Shown here: positions 26,466-34,829 of the stretch, piece after piece
Position numbering within the stretch: the stretch's first letter is position 1
Layout: each line of letters begins with the position of its first letter
Source: Halomonas stenophila
Lineage (GTDB): Bacteria > Pseudomonadota > Gammaproteobacteria > Pseudomonadales > Halomonadaceae
DNA: 64,000 bases
Direction of reading: 5' to 3'
Assembly: GCF_014192275.1 (NCBI RefSeq)
Contig: NZ_JACHXR010000005.1
Span: 266,210 to 330,209 of the forward strand
Made by a program: the position numbers and the translations under genes
Notes under the pieces: model-generated
What the model was told of the DNA's origin: nothing
The model's database searches: none
What the model saw: the letters and a program-made list of their open reading frames with translations, nothing else

Positions 26466-27455
26466 TCAGGCGCCAGTCTTGTTCTGTCCTGTATCGACAC
26501 GAAGCCGTGGATCAACCACGAAATACAGCATGTCGACGATGGTATTGATCACCACGAAAATCAGCGACACCATCACCAGATAGGCGGACATGACGGGGAT
26601 GTCGACGAAGCTGACGGCCTGCATGAAAAGCAACCCCATCCCCGGCCACTGGAAGACGGTTTCGGTGATGATGGCGAAAGCAATCAAGGCACCGATCTGA
26701 AGTCCCGTGATGGTGATGACGGGCATCAGGGTATTGCGTAGCGCATGGCCAAAGTTGACGACACGGTTCGTCAGCCCGCGAGCGCGGGCAAAGCGAATAT
26801 AGTCGGTCTTGAGAACCTCCAGCATTTCTGCCCTGACCAGACGCATGATCAAAGTGATCTGGAAGAGTGACAGCGTGATGACCGGCATGATCAATGCCTT
26901 GACGCCACTGACCGTCAACAGCCCAGTGCTCCACCAGCCGAGCTCCACTACCTCGCCTCTCCCGAAGGAGGGGAGCCAATTTAGCCATACAGAGAACACC
27001 AGGATCAGCAGAATACCCGTCACGAAGGTGGGCACGGATATGCCGGTCAGGGAGAGGGCCTGGAACAGGTGGCTAAGCCAGCTGTCTCGTCGGAGTGCCG
27101 TATAGACTCCCATCGGAATGCCGATCACCAGCGACATGACTACCGCGGCAAACACCATCTCCAGGGTGGCAGGAAGGCGCTCGGCAATGAGATCCGATAC
27201 CGGCCGCTGGTTGCGATAGGAGACGCCGAAGTTCCCTTGAACCGCGTTGGTGACGAAGTTGCCGAACTGGACGGGTAACGAGGCGTTCAGTCCGAGCCGC
27301 TCTTGTAGCTCGGCGCGCTGCTCAAGTGTCGCGTCTTGCGGAAGCATATTGGTGACAGGGTCACCGACGAAGCGAAACATCGAAAAGGCAATAAAGGCGA
27401 CGGCGAGCATCACCATAGCGCCTTGCAGGAGACGGCGTATCAGAAATGCAATCAT
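26466..27455 (-). CDS. peptide-type ABC transporter permease (DppB-like)
   Basis: 329 residues from the ATG at 27455 (MIAFLIRRLLQG), a typical DppB start, with AAGGG about eight bases upstream. The longer frame to 27473 lacks a ribosome site. It has six membrane helices, and the EAA-type loop is near RARGLTNRVVNFGHALRNTLMP. It probably forms the membrane channel with DppC. The gene is followed closely by dppC and preceded by the binding-protein gene. Confidence 0.92.
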   Translation of the reverse strand: MIAFLIRRLLQGAMVMLAVAFIAFSMFRFVGDPVTNMLPQDATLEQRAELQERLGLNASLPVQFGNFVTNAVQGNFGVSYRNQRPVSDLIAERLPATLEMVFAAVVMSLVIGIPMGVYTALRRDSWLSHLFQALSLTGISVPTFVTGILLILVFSVWLNWLPSFGRGEVVELGWWSTGLLTVSGVKALIMPVITLSLFQITLIMRLVRAEMLEVLKTDYIRFARARGLTNRVVNFGHALRNTLMPVITITGLQIGALIAFAIITETVFQWPGMGLLFMQAVSFVDIPVMSAYLVMVSLIFVVINTIVDMLYFVVDPRLRVDTGQNKTGA

Positions 27456-27539
27456 TGTTGTGCCCTTTCCCATTGGAAGGTAGGTGTCAGGATGGCGGCA
27501 GCCCGGCTCAGGCTACCGCCTGACGACGGAGGCGAATGG

Positions 27540-29114
27540 TTATTCGACGGTCGTATACCATAGCCGCACCTTACCGTCGGGAGTCTGCGGGATCTGGATA
27601 TTGTCATTGGCCGCCCAGATAAGCGGTTGTTGATGAAGAGGAAGCATCGGGATGTCAGCCTGGGAAAGCTCGAAGGCCTGGGAAATCATCGCTAATCGCT
27701 CCTGTTCGTCCTGGGCAACGGCGATTTTTTCGATAAGGGAGTCGACCTCGGGATTGTGGTAGCTCCCAGGGTTCCAGGCACCATAGCTGTCGTGAGGGCT
27801 GGACAGTATCTGTGAAAGCAGGCTGAAAGAGTCCAGCATGGGAAGCGTTGCCCAGCCCGTCATCCAGATATCCGAGCCTCCATTCAGGGCCACTTGCCAG
27901 TGGTTGCTAGAGTTTCGGGCGTTGACCCGAGTCTCGATGCCGACCCGCGCCCACATGGCGGCAATTGCTTGACAGATTTCCTCGTCACTAACGTAGCGGT
28001 CATTGGGGCAGTCTAGCCCCACAGTGAAGCCATTCGGGTAGCCAGCCTCGGCGAGTAACTGCTGCGCGGCCTCCGGGTCATAGGGGAAACGCTCGTCAAG
28101 CGATGCATCATAACCCGGAACGGCGGGAGCCACGGGCAAGGCGGTGTTACGTGATTTTCCACGCATAAGCCTGTCACGAATGAGCTCCATATTAATGGAT
28201 TGGTAGAGTGCCTTGCGTACCCTTTGATCGCGTAATGGGTTGCTATCAAGGTCGCCCTCGTGGAGCGAGTCAGGAGTCTGGTTAAGCGCCAGCATGATGG
28301 TGCGTAGTCCCGAGGTCTCGAGTACCCGATAACCCGGGGCATTTTCCAGGCGAGAGACGTCCTGGAGGGGGACACCCAGCATCATGTCGATCTGTCCGGA
28401 GAGTAGCGCCGAGACCCGGGTCGCATCGGAGGCGATGGGGGTGAACTCGATGCGGGTCAGGTTGTGCTGGGCCTCATCCCACCACTGGTCGTTGACGGTG
28501 AGGACGGTTTCGGCATCGGGCCGACGGGTATCGAGAACGAAGGGACCGGTGCCATTGGTATGCGTCGTGCTGTAACTTTGATCCCCCTGGGTCGGATCGA
28601 CGGGATTCAGCGTCCCATGTTCGGTCATCCACTCCTTGTCGAGAATATAGACATTGGTCAGGTCGTTGAGTAGCAGTGGGTAGCTACCATTCAGCTGAAT
28701 TTCTACGGTGTTATCATCGACCTTTCTGACGTCAGAAACGGCAGGAAGGTTTCCTCTAATGGGTGAGTCTTGATGGGTGGCCCGTTTGATAGATGCCACG
28801 ACATCATCAGCATCGAAGGAGTTTCCATTATGAAAGGTGACGCCCTCTCGTAATGAGAAGCGCCACAGGTCAGGGCGGATGACCTCCCAGCCGGTGGCCA
28901 GGGCCGGTTCAATCTCGAGGTCCTTGTTATACCGAACGAGAGGCTCGTAGATATGATGAAGGAAGGCCAGGGTCGGGCTGATCGCCTGCCCATGAGGGTC
29001 CATCGAATAAACATCGGAGGTGTCTGCCCATGTGATGGTATTGGCCTGGGCACTGCCGGCCGACACGCAGGTAGCGAGGAGGGTAATTGCCAGTTTTTTA
29101 TCGAAATTATTCAT
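27540..29114 (-). CDS. ABC transporter substrate-binding protein, family 5
   Basis: 524 residues. The signal peptide KKLAITLLATCVSAGSAQA is followed by a mature family-5 extracellular solute-binding protein (peptide, nickel, glutathione or opine type). The family hallmark LREGVTFHNGNSFDADDVV lies near residue 95. The start at 29114 (MNNFDKK) has GGAG six bases upstream, better than the in-frame ATG at 29126. It is the first gene of the module, and its ligand is unknown. It is noticeably less GC-rich than genes outside the 19.9-30.2 kb segment. Confidence 0.92.
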   Translation of the reverse strand: MNNFDKKLAITLLATCVSAGSAQANTITWADTSDVYSMDPHGQAISPTLAFLHHIYEPLVRYNKDLEIEPALATGWEVIRPDLWRFSLREGVTFHNGNSFDADDVVASIKRATHQDSPIRGNLPAVSDVRKVDDNTVEIQLNGSYPLLLNDLTNVYILDKEWMTEHGTLNPVDPTQGDQSYSTTHTNGTGPFVLDTRRPDAETVLTVNDQWWDEAQHNLTRIEFTPIASDATRVSALLSGQIDMMLGVPLQDVSRLENAPGYRVLETSGLRTIMLALNQTPDSLHEGDLDSNPLRDQRVRKALYQSINMELIRDRLMRGKSRNTALPVAPAVPGYDASLDERFPYDPEAAQQLLAEAGYPNGFTVGLDCPNDRYVSDEEICQAIAAMWARVGIETRVNARNSSNHWQVALNGGSDIWMTGWATLPMLDSFSLLSQILSSPHDSYGAWNPGSYHNPEVDSLIEKIAVAQDEQERLAMISQAFELSQADIPMLPLHQQPLIWAANDNIQIPQTPDGKVRLWYTTVE

Positions 29115-29616
29115 GAGTTTCTCCATGGTTTGTTGTTGTGATCTAGGGATTTAAAACGTACCTTGACTGTGTTTTTAGATAAATAGGGTCCGTTACCCTC
29201 CTTGTGCGCAAGGTGAGGGGTTATGGCTGGTTTAATGGTGTCTTTTGTCGCCGAATTACAGGTTATCAGCCAGGAGTAGACGAAGGCATAGGGCCAGTTT
29301 ATGGTGGAGGATGGTGCCAGATGATTTCGAATGCCTTCTTGTTGTAACTGGCTGGTTCATTTATGAAATTTCTGCTGGGATCGGCCCTTGAGATACCGGT
29401 GGCCATCACGGCATGGTGATCGCTGGATGTCCCTGTATTCCCGTCGGGAGTATTGGCAGGGTAATGCGGGGGATCGCAGGGAGTGATCCATGACAGGGAG
29501 GCACAGGACGGTAGACGGTACTCAGGTGCCTGGGAGGTGCAGCTTGTTGGCGAAAGTCCGGGGAGGAGTGCGTGAATAGGCATCGTCTAGAAGGCTCCCG
29601 ATCGAGATAATTGTTC

Positions 29617-29648
29617 TTGTGGACAAGGTGTATTTCCCATGTACACAA
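29617..29648. promoter_or_regulatory. TTGTNNACAA box pair upstream of the ABC operon
   Basis: TTGTGGACAA at 29617-29626 and ATGTACACAA at 29639-29648, starts 22 bases apart. The same pair with the same spacing and orientation occurs at 40704-40735 before the allantoin-racemase gene. It lies about 500 bases upstream of the binding-protein gene. The form resembles FadR/LldR-class GntR sites. Confidence 0.5.
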
Positions 29649-29812
29649 AATAGTTCGATTCTGCCTTGTATGCAAGTCGAGCCTTTCTTGATTCCATTAT
29701 GATATTTCCTTTAAAAACAATGTATTGAAGTGTGTTTTTGATGATCTTGTTTGCCTTTTTAGTGTGTACAATGAAGTTGTTTTTTTATTTATGGATTGTT
29801 CGTCTTTTCTGA

Positions 29813-29828
29813 TGTTGATTGTATACAT
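29813..29828. promoter_or_regulatory. TGTATACA box inside the inserted module
   Basis: The 16-mer TGTTGATTGTATACAT is identical to 14178-14193 upstream of the purine permease. No plus-strand gene follows within 4 kb and the nearest minus-strand start is 700 bases away, so it may be a scar of a lost gene or a distal site. Confidence 0.45.
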
Positions 29829-30144
29829 TTTATGCCTGAGCATTCTTGGATCTCTATGGACGACGAAATTGCGGACCAGGGAGAGTGAGGCCATGACTCG
29901 CGTGCAGTGATCTGCCGGCGGGAAGAGGCCCGGCGGGTTGTCTGGGGATGGCGACTAGGGAAGTGCGGTCGGGGACACGGGGGCATACTCCCTTGAGCGA
30001 GAGATGCCCTGTTACTGGCTGATCGGCTGCGAGGTCAGGCCGGAAGGCGGCACGGGGGGACGTTCTTGGAGGTATACTGTGACGAGCCGCACCTTCCCTC
30101 GATGATAGCGAGAGGCCGTCTCTTCCCTGGGAGCCAGCACGGAA

Positions 30145-30171
30145 GCGCCCCGTGCCAGTGGCACGGGGCGC
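30145..30171. terminator. perfect GC hairpin left of the right-hand repeat
   Basis: GCGCCCCGTGCC at 30145-30156 and GGCACGGGGCGC at 30160-30171 are perfect 12-base arms with a 3-base spacer. No T tract and no obvious gene precedes it. It could be a leftover terminator. Confidence 0.4.
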
Positions 30172-30213
30172 ATGGTGGCCGAGTGGGGAGACCCCTCAGG
30201 GGTGGGCGGAGGC

Positions 30214-30416
30214 CGGCTGGCCTGGCTGGTTCCGCCGCTGCCATGCCCCCGTGGCCCGGGGCTTCTGGGGCGTCTTCTATCTGCTGGTGGTGGCCTTCCC
30301 GTCGACCCTGCTGTACCTGCAGGGCTATCTTGGCTGGCTGATCGTCTACCTGGTCAGCGCCCTGGTGCTGCTGGGGCTGCATGCCAGCTGCGCGCAGCGG
30401 GTCCTGCGCTCGCTCG
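30214..30416 (+). repeat. 203-bp direct repeat, right copy
   Basis: Identical to 19670-19872 in the same orientation. Perfect identity over 203 bases in a region with no selection on the fragment implies a recent event. Confidence 0.95.
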
Positions 30417-30430
30417 ATTCGGCAGGGTAG
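30214..30430 (+). pseudogene. 3' fragment of the small membrane-protein gene (right repeat copy)
   Basis: The first 203 bases equal 19670-19872 exactly and encode the last about 67 residues of the membrane protein. After the repeat ends, the frame continues as DSAG and stops at 30430. There is no start or ribosome site of its own, so it is a truncated remnant. The altered tail may be the gene's original end, now separated from its 5' part by the 10.3-kb module. Confidence 0.85.
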
Positions 30431-30437
30431 CCGGAAC

Positions 30438-30465
30438 AAGCCAGTCGGCTCTGGCCGACTGGCTT
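30438..30465 (-). terminator. terminator of the first TRAP operon
   Basis: AAGCCAGTCGG at 30438-30448 and CCGACTGGCTT at 30455-30465 with a 6-base loop, 45 bases beyond the dctP stop. On the minus strand the stem ends in TTG only, so termination is likely but not textbook. Confidence 0.55.
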
Positions 30466-30509
30466 GCTGGTTGGCATGATCGCGCCGCTGGATGGTGCCG
30501 GGGGCAGAG

Positions 30510-31559
30510 TTACTGCTGTTGCGCGGCGCGAGCCTCCTCGATGGAGGCCAGCATCGCCTCGAGCAGGGCGACACCCTCCTCGCCATACTTGTCCTCGATC
30601 ACCTGGCGTACGGCCGGCTGGGACTTGGCAGCGAAGGCCTCACGCTGTTCCGCCGTGATGGTGTTCACCTCCATGGAGTCGGCGAGCTTGGGCAGGCCCT
30701 GCTCGGAGGCCTCGATGATCCGCGACATGGCGCGGCCGGACTCGACGGCGACCTTGGCGGCCCAGTCGATGATGCGGCGATGGTCCTCCGGCAGTCCGTC
30801 GTAGAAGTCCTGATTGACGAACCAGACGTAGGGCGTGATCAGGTGATTGCTGATCGTCAGGTAGTCCTGGACCTCGTCGAACTTGGCGAAGGCGGTCTGC
30901 TGGATGGGGTTCATCTGACCATCGGCGACCCCCGTCTGCAGGGCGGTATACACCTCCGCCCAGGCGAGTGGCGTGGCCTGGGAGCCCATCGAGTTGATCA
31001 TGGCCTCGTGGGTGGGCAGCGTCATGGTGCGGATCCGCAGTCCCTCCATGTCCTCGGGAGAGGAGATGGGTTTCTGGGAGTTGGTGAACTGGAAGAAGCC
31101 GCCGCTGTCCAGCAGGCCGAGCACCTTGAGCCCGGTCTCCTCATTGATGTCCTGGGCCAGCGTCTGGCCGAAATCACTCTCCAGCGAGATGACCTCGTTG
31201 GCCACGCCGATGTTCGGGAAGGCGAAGGGGATATCGAACACCCCGATCTTCGGATAGTGCTCGGCCACGCCGCCGGCGGTCGAGATCGACGATTCGATGA
31301 TGCCGTGGCGGACCTGGGCGATGGCCTCGGCATCCTTGCCGAGCTGCCCGGCGGGATAGATGGTGACCTCGATCTCGCCGTTGCTGGCGGTCTCGGCGAG
31401 CTGCTTGAACACCGCCGACATGGCGCCGGCGTTGCTGGCCATGGCCTCCGGCGGATTGACGTGGGCGATACGCATGGTGGTCTCGGCGGCCGAGGCGGCG
31501 CCGGCGATTCCCAGGGCCAACCCGAGGCCGGCCAGTGCCGTGGTGATGCGGGTCTTCAT
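30510..31559 (-). CDS. TRAP transporter substrate-binding protein (DctP family)
   Basis: 349 residues. The signal peptide RITTALAGLGLALGIAGAASA is followed by a DctP/TAXI-like periplasmic domain beginning ETTMRIAHVNPPEAM. The conserved arginine for carboxylate binding is in GLRIRTMTLPTH near residue 172. I start at the ATG at 31559; the open frame continues far upstream only as antisense of dctM. It delivers an unknown carboxylate to the DctQM pair encoded upstream (order Q-M-P). An 86-base gap after dctM contains a small GC hairpin. Confidence 0.92.
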   Translation of the reverse strand: MKTRITTALAGLGLALGIAGAASAAETTMRIAHVNPPEAMASNAGAMSAVFKQLAETASNGEIEVTIYPAGQLGKDAEAIAQVRHGIIESSISTAGGVAEHYPKIGVFDIPFAFPNIGVANEVISLESDFGQTLAQDINEETGLKVLGLLDSGGFFQFTNSQKPISSPEDMEGLRIRTMTLPTHEAMINSMGSQATPLAWAEVYTALQTGVADGQMNPIQQTAFAKFDEVQDYLTISNHLITPYVWFVNQDFYDGLPEDHRRIIDWAAKVAVESGRAMSRIIEASEQGLPKLADSMEVNTITAEQREAFAAKSQPAVRQVIEDKYGEEGVALLEAMLASIEEARAAQQQ

Positions 31560-31645
31560 GGTCTCTCTCCTGCGGTGTTGTTGTTGCTGTCGCGGGTGGG
31601 TGGAGAAGCCCCGCCCGTGGTCGGGCAGGGGCGGGCAGGTGGCGC

Positions 31646-32932
31646 CTAGCTCGCCAGCCCCAGCAGGCGAGGTATGGTGAGGGCGATCGGTTCCCAGTAG
31701 GCCACGGCTATCAGCACCGCGACCTCGACCAGGATGAAGGGCCACAGGGACTTGGTGATCGCCTCGATGCGCTCGCCGGTGACCGAGGCCAGGACGAATA
31801 GACAGGCGCCGACCGGTGGCGTCATCAGCGAGATGGTGAGGGCGAGGATGATGATCATGCCGGCATGCACCGGCTCCAGGCCGATGGTCAGGGTCAGCGG
31901 GCCGAGCACCGGGGCGAGGATGATCAGGGCGGCATTGATGTCCATGAACAGCCCGATGATCAGCAACAGGGCGACGATCATGGCCACCACCACCGCCGGG
32001 TTCTCGGAGACGGACAGGAAGCCGGCGGCGATCAACTGGGGGATCTGGTTGAAGGTCATCCACCAGCCGAGGATGGTGGCCGAGGCGATGATCAGGAAGA
32101 TCACGCCGGTGATCAGCGCCGTGCGCGCCAGCATCTCGTACATGTCCTTCCAGGTGATGTTGCGATAGATCACGCCACCCACCACCAGGGCATAGAGCAC
32201 CGCCAGTGCCGCGGCCTCGGTGGGGGTGGTGATCCCCGTCAGGATGGCGCCGAGGATGAAGACCGGCAGGATCAAGGCCAGCAGGCTGCCGCGGAACTCC
32301 TTGAGGATCAGGGTCAGGCTCGGCCGTTGATCGGACTTGGGCAGGTTCAGCCGACGGCCCGTGGCGGCGATCAGGCACATGCACACCAGGCAAAGAAGCA
32401 GGCCAGGAATGATGCCGGCGGCGAACAGCCCCGCGATCGAGACCCCCATCAGCGAGCCATAGATGATGGCCAGGGTGGAGGGGGGGATGATCGGACCGAT
32501 GATCGAACCCGCCGCGGTGACGGCACAGGCATAGGGACCGGTGTATCCGGCCTTTTTCATCGCCGGGACCAGGGTGTTGCCGAAGGCCGCCGCGTCCGCC
32601 GTGGCCGAGCCGGTGAGGCCTGCAAACAGTACCGAGGCCAGCATGTTGGAGTGGGCCATCCCACCGCGCAGCCAGCCCACCAGGGCCTGGGCGAAGTTGA
32701 CCAGATTCATGGTCAGGCCCGAACGGTTCATGATCTCGCCGGCCAGGATGAAGAAGGGCATGGCGAGAAACGGGAAGAGATTGAGCCCGGAGAAGAAGCG
32801 GTCCGGCACCATGGCCAGGAAATGGCCGCCGCCCATGTCGATGATGCCGATCAGGCCGGCCACGCCGAGCACGATGCCTACCGGCATGCCGAGTATCAGG
32901 AGTCCGAAGAAGACGATGGCTACGATGATCAT
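31646..32932 (-). CDS. TRAP transporter large permease (DctM family)
   Basis: 428 residues with about 12 membrane segments, the usual size. Typical DctM regions are present: PFFILAGEIMNRSGLTMNLVNFAQALVGW, AGSIIGPIIPPSTLAIIYG, and TPPVGACLFVLASVTG near the end. It is the main Na+-coupled transport channel. It begins nine bases after the dctQ gene ends. Confidence 0.94.
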   Translation of the reverse strand: MIIVAIVFFGLLILGMPVGIVLGVAGLIGIIDMGGGHFLAMVPDRFFSGLNLFPFLAMPFFILAGEIMNRSGLTMNLVNFAQALVGWLRGGMAHSNMLASVLFAGLTGSATADAAAFGNTLVPAMKKAGYTGPYACAVTAAGSIIGPIIPPSTLAIIYGSLMGVSIAGLFAAGIIPGLLLCLVCMCLIAATGRRLNLPKSDQRPSLTLILKEFRGSLLALILPVFILGAILTGITTPTEAAALAVLYALVVGGVIYRNITWKDMYEMLARTALITGVIFLIIASATILGWWMTFNQIPQLIAAGFLSVSENPAVVVAMIVALLLIIGLFMDINAALIILAPVLGPLTLTIGLEPVHAGMIIILALTISLMTPPVGACLFVLASVTGERIEAITKSLWPFILVEVAVLIAVAYWEPIALTIPRLLGLAS

Positions 32933-32941
32933 GACGTTACC

Positions 32942-33454
32942 TCAGGCGCGTTCCGCCGCGGGGTGCGGGTCAGGGGCGAAGAAGTCGTAGATGGCGACCA
33001 TCACGAATTGCAGGCAGGCCAGGCCCGAAGCCACCGGAATGATGATGTAGGGATAGCCCCGAGGCATGCCGAAGATCATCGTCAACTGCGAGAAACCGCG
33101 TTCCACGTAGCCCAGACCATAGATGAACATGAAGGCGAAGAAGGCAAAGCCGATCACGTCGAAGCTCAGGGCCAGGAGTTTACGCATCGGGCGTGGGAAG
33201 CGGTCGAACAGGATGAGCACGCCGACGTGCTGCCGATAGCAGATGCCGGTCGAGATGGCGAGAAGCGCGACCCAGATCATCAGGTAGCGGGCCAGTTCCT
33301 CCGTGAAGGTGAGATTCCAGGGCAGGACGTAACGGGCCAGGATCCCCAGCCATACATCGAGAACCAGCACGATCACCAGGGCCACGCACAACCGCTCGAC
33401 CCAGAGGTTGAGGGACCGGCTTATTGCCAGCGCCTTGAGGCTGACCTTTTCCAC
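32942..33454 (-). CDS. TRAP transporter small permease (DctQ family)
   Basis: 170 residues with four hydrophobic segments and the DctQ-type core (WLGILARYVLPWNLTFTEELARYLMIWVALLAIS). The start is GTG at 33454, preceded by AGGAGGAGAAAG. It is the first gene of the Q-M-P operon. The 449-base region to the divergent DMT gene holds two GTATAC boxes. Confidence 0.9.
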   Translation of the reverse strand: MEKVSLKALAISRSLNLWVERLCVALVIVLVLDVWLGILARYVLPWNLTFTEELARYLMIWVALLAISTGICYRQHVGVLILFDRFPRPMRKLLALSFDVIGFAFFAFMFIYGLGYVERGFSQLTMIFGMPRGYPYIIIPVASGLACLQFVMVAIYDFFAPDPHPAAERA

Positions 33455-33903
33455 CTTTCTCCTCCTCGGACACGACGAGGGTTCGCCGGGACCTTTTGGT
33501 TGTCGTTGTAGCTTCAGGTTTAAAATATTAATTTCGTATTGTCAATGTATTCGGTCTTGTTGTTTCAGTGTCGGTCCAGTTACTTTGCCGGCGTAATCGA
33601 TCACTGCTGAATCGAGCAGGGTCTTGTTAACTATATGATATAAAAAATTTTTGTCTTTAAATAAATGTTTGTATACGAAGCTGCATGAGGATGTGCCTTG
33701 CAGCGTCCGGCGAGTGGTATACGACATTTAATGAAACAATAATTTCTTTGATAGCTATCATTGAAAAAATAGTACTATCGGGAATGGTTGCCCTTGCCGT
33801 CCCGTCGATCCGGCATCAGAGGGATGATGACCCTGTCACCAGGGAACCTTCCTGTAGTCGGCGGCGGCCGGGCGACTGGGCTGGTCACCAGGGGAGGGAA
33901 TGA
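33455..33903. promoter_or_regulatory. AT-rich divergent promoter region, TRAP operon / DMT exporter
   Basis: 449 bases, strongly AT-rich at 33515-33780, with no gene. GTATAC cores lie at 33671-33676 (TGTATACG) and 33718-33723 (GGTATACG), weaker members of the TGTATACA family or sites of another FCD-type GntR regulator. Confidence 0.5.
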
Positions 33904-34812
33904 ATGCAGGATGAGTCGAATCAACGCGTCCGGATCTGGCAGGGAGGGCTGCTGGCGCTGCTGGCCACCACGATCTGGGCGGGCAACTTCGTCGCCGCTC
34001 GGGCCGCTTCGGCCAGCATCGATCCCATCGCTCTCTCCTTCCTGCGTTGGAGCCTGGCCACGGCATTGCTGTTGCCGTTCGTGGCGAACCGTTTGCTTGC
34101 GGCTCGGCGGGCTCTGGCGGTGAGCTGGAAAGGGATCGTGATGGCCTCCTTCTTCGGCATCACCGCCTTCAATACGAGTGTCTACATTGCCGGGAACCAT
34201 ATCGGTGCCACCCATATGTCCCTGGTGAACGCCGCCGCACCGATCCTCATCCTCTTGCTGTCGGTGAGTCTCCTCGGGGAGCGGGTGTCCTGGGTAGGGG
34301 GGCTGGGCATGCTGCTGGCGGCCGGCGGCATCCTGTTGTCTGCGCGGGATGGAGGCTCCGCCGATCTGACCGTGGACATGGGGCGTGGGCTGGCTTGGAT
34401 GACCCTGGCGGCCAGTTGTTTCGCGATCTACACGGTGATGTTTCGGCGGTTACTCGGGAGGCTGCCCTTCATGGTCCTGGTCGGGAGTTCCTTCCTGACA
34501 GGAACCTTGCTGCTGCTCCCGCTGTTCGCTTGGCGAGTCGCCGTCGTGGGCATGCCGGAATGGAGTGGCCAGAACCTCTTTCTCATCGGGTATGCGGGCA
34601 TCGCGGCGTCGTTGGTGGCGTTCGTCTGCTGGAACCGGGCCGTGGCTCTGATCGGTGCCGCTCAGGCCGGATACGTCTATTACCTGGTGCCGTTCCTGAG
34701 TGCGGCGCTCTCGGTCGTCTTTCTCGGTGAACTGCCGGGCCCCTGGACGCTGGTCGCCGCCCCCCTGGTGATCCTGGGCATCGTGCTCGCGGTCCGCGAT
34801 GGCAGGCGCTAG
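33904..34812 (+). CDS. EamA/DMT-family transporter
   Basis: 302 residues with ten hydrophobic segments in two EamA repeats (WAGNFVAARAASASIDPIALSFLRW near residue 25; NLFLIGYAGIAASLVAFVCWNRAVALIG near residue 222). The family includes RhaT- and YdcZ-like metabolite exporters. GGAGGGAA lies just before the ATG. It is convergent with the RpiR gene and divergent from the TRAP operon. Substrate is unknown. Confidence 0.88.
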   Translation: MQDESNQRVRIWQGGLLALLATTIWAGNFVAARAASASIDPIALSFLRWSLATALLLPFVANRLLAARRALAVSWKGIVMASFFGITAFNTSVYIAGNHIGATHMSLVNAAAPILILLLSVSLLGERVSWVGGLGMLLAAGGILLSARDGGSADLTVDMGRGLAWMTLAASCFAIYTVMFRRLLGRLPFMVLVGSSFLTGTLLLLPLFAWRVAVVGMPEWSGQNLFLIGYAGIAASLVAFVCWNRAVALIGAAQAGYVYYLVPFLSAALSVVFLGELPGPWTLVAAPLVILGIVLAVRDGRR

Positions 34813-34829
34813 TTGTCGCGGGACGCCGG

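Larger units (their letters stand above)
19873..30213. mobile_element. probable inserted 10.3-kb module between 203-bp direct repeats
   Basis: The segment between the two perfect direct repeats holds two amidohydrolases, a flavin-reductase-like protein, a five-gene Dpp-type ABC transporter and about 1 kb of AT-rich non-coding DNA. The substrate-binding-protein and permease part is visibly richer in A/T and in codons such as TTA, ATA and AGA than neighbouring genes. I see no integrase or transposase. The layout fits arrival of a circular or linear DNA by homologous recombination with the 3' end of the membrane-protein gene, or a duplication that displaced that end. Confidence 0.55.
29115..30213. 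other. 1.1-kb AT-rich non-coding region at the right end of the inserted module
   Basis: No credible gene. It contains the TTGTNNACAA pair at 29617-29648, a strongly AT-rich tract at 29690-29850, a TGTATACA box at 29820-29827 and a perfect GC-rich hairpin at 30145-30171. Short reading frames on both strands have unnatural composition. It presumably includes the long leader and promoter of the ABC operon and possibly scar DNA of the insertion. Confidence 0.5.

Noticed and set aside
29299..29675. Minus-strand short frames in the AT-rich module flank
   Set aside because: Compositionally odd (Pro/Ser/His-rich), without ribosome sites, and overlapping each other and the TTGTNNACAA boxes.
19873..30213. 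Prophage or integrative element with its own integrase
   Set aside because: No integrase, transposase, relaxase or phage gene was found in or next to the segment; only the direct repeats and base composition support insertion.
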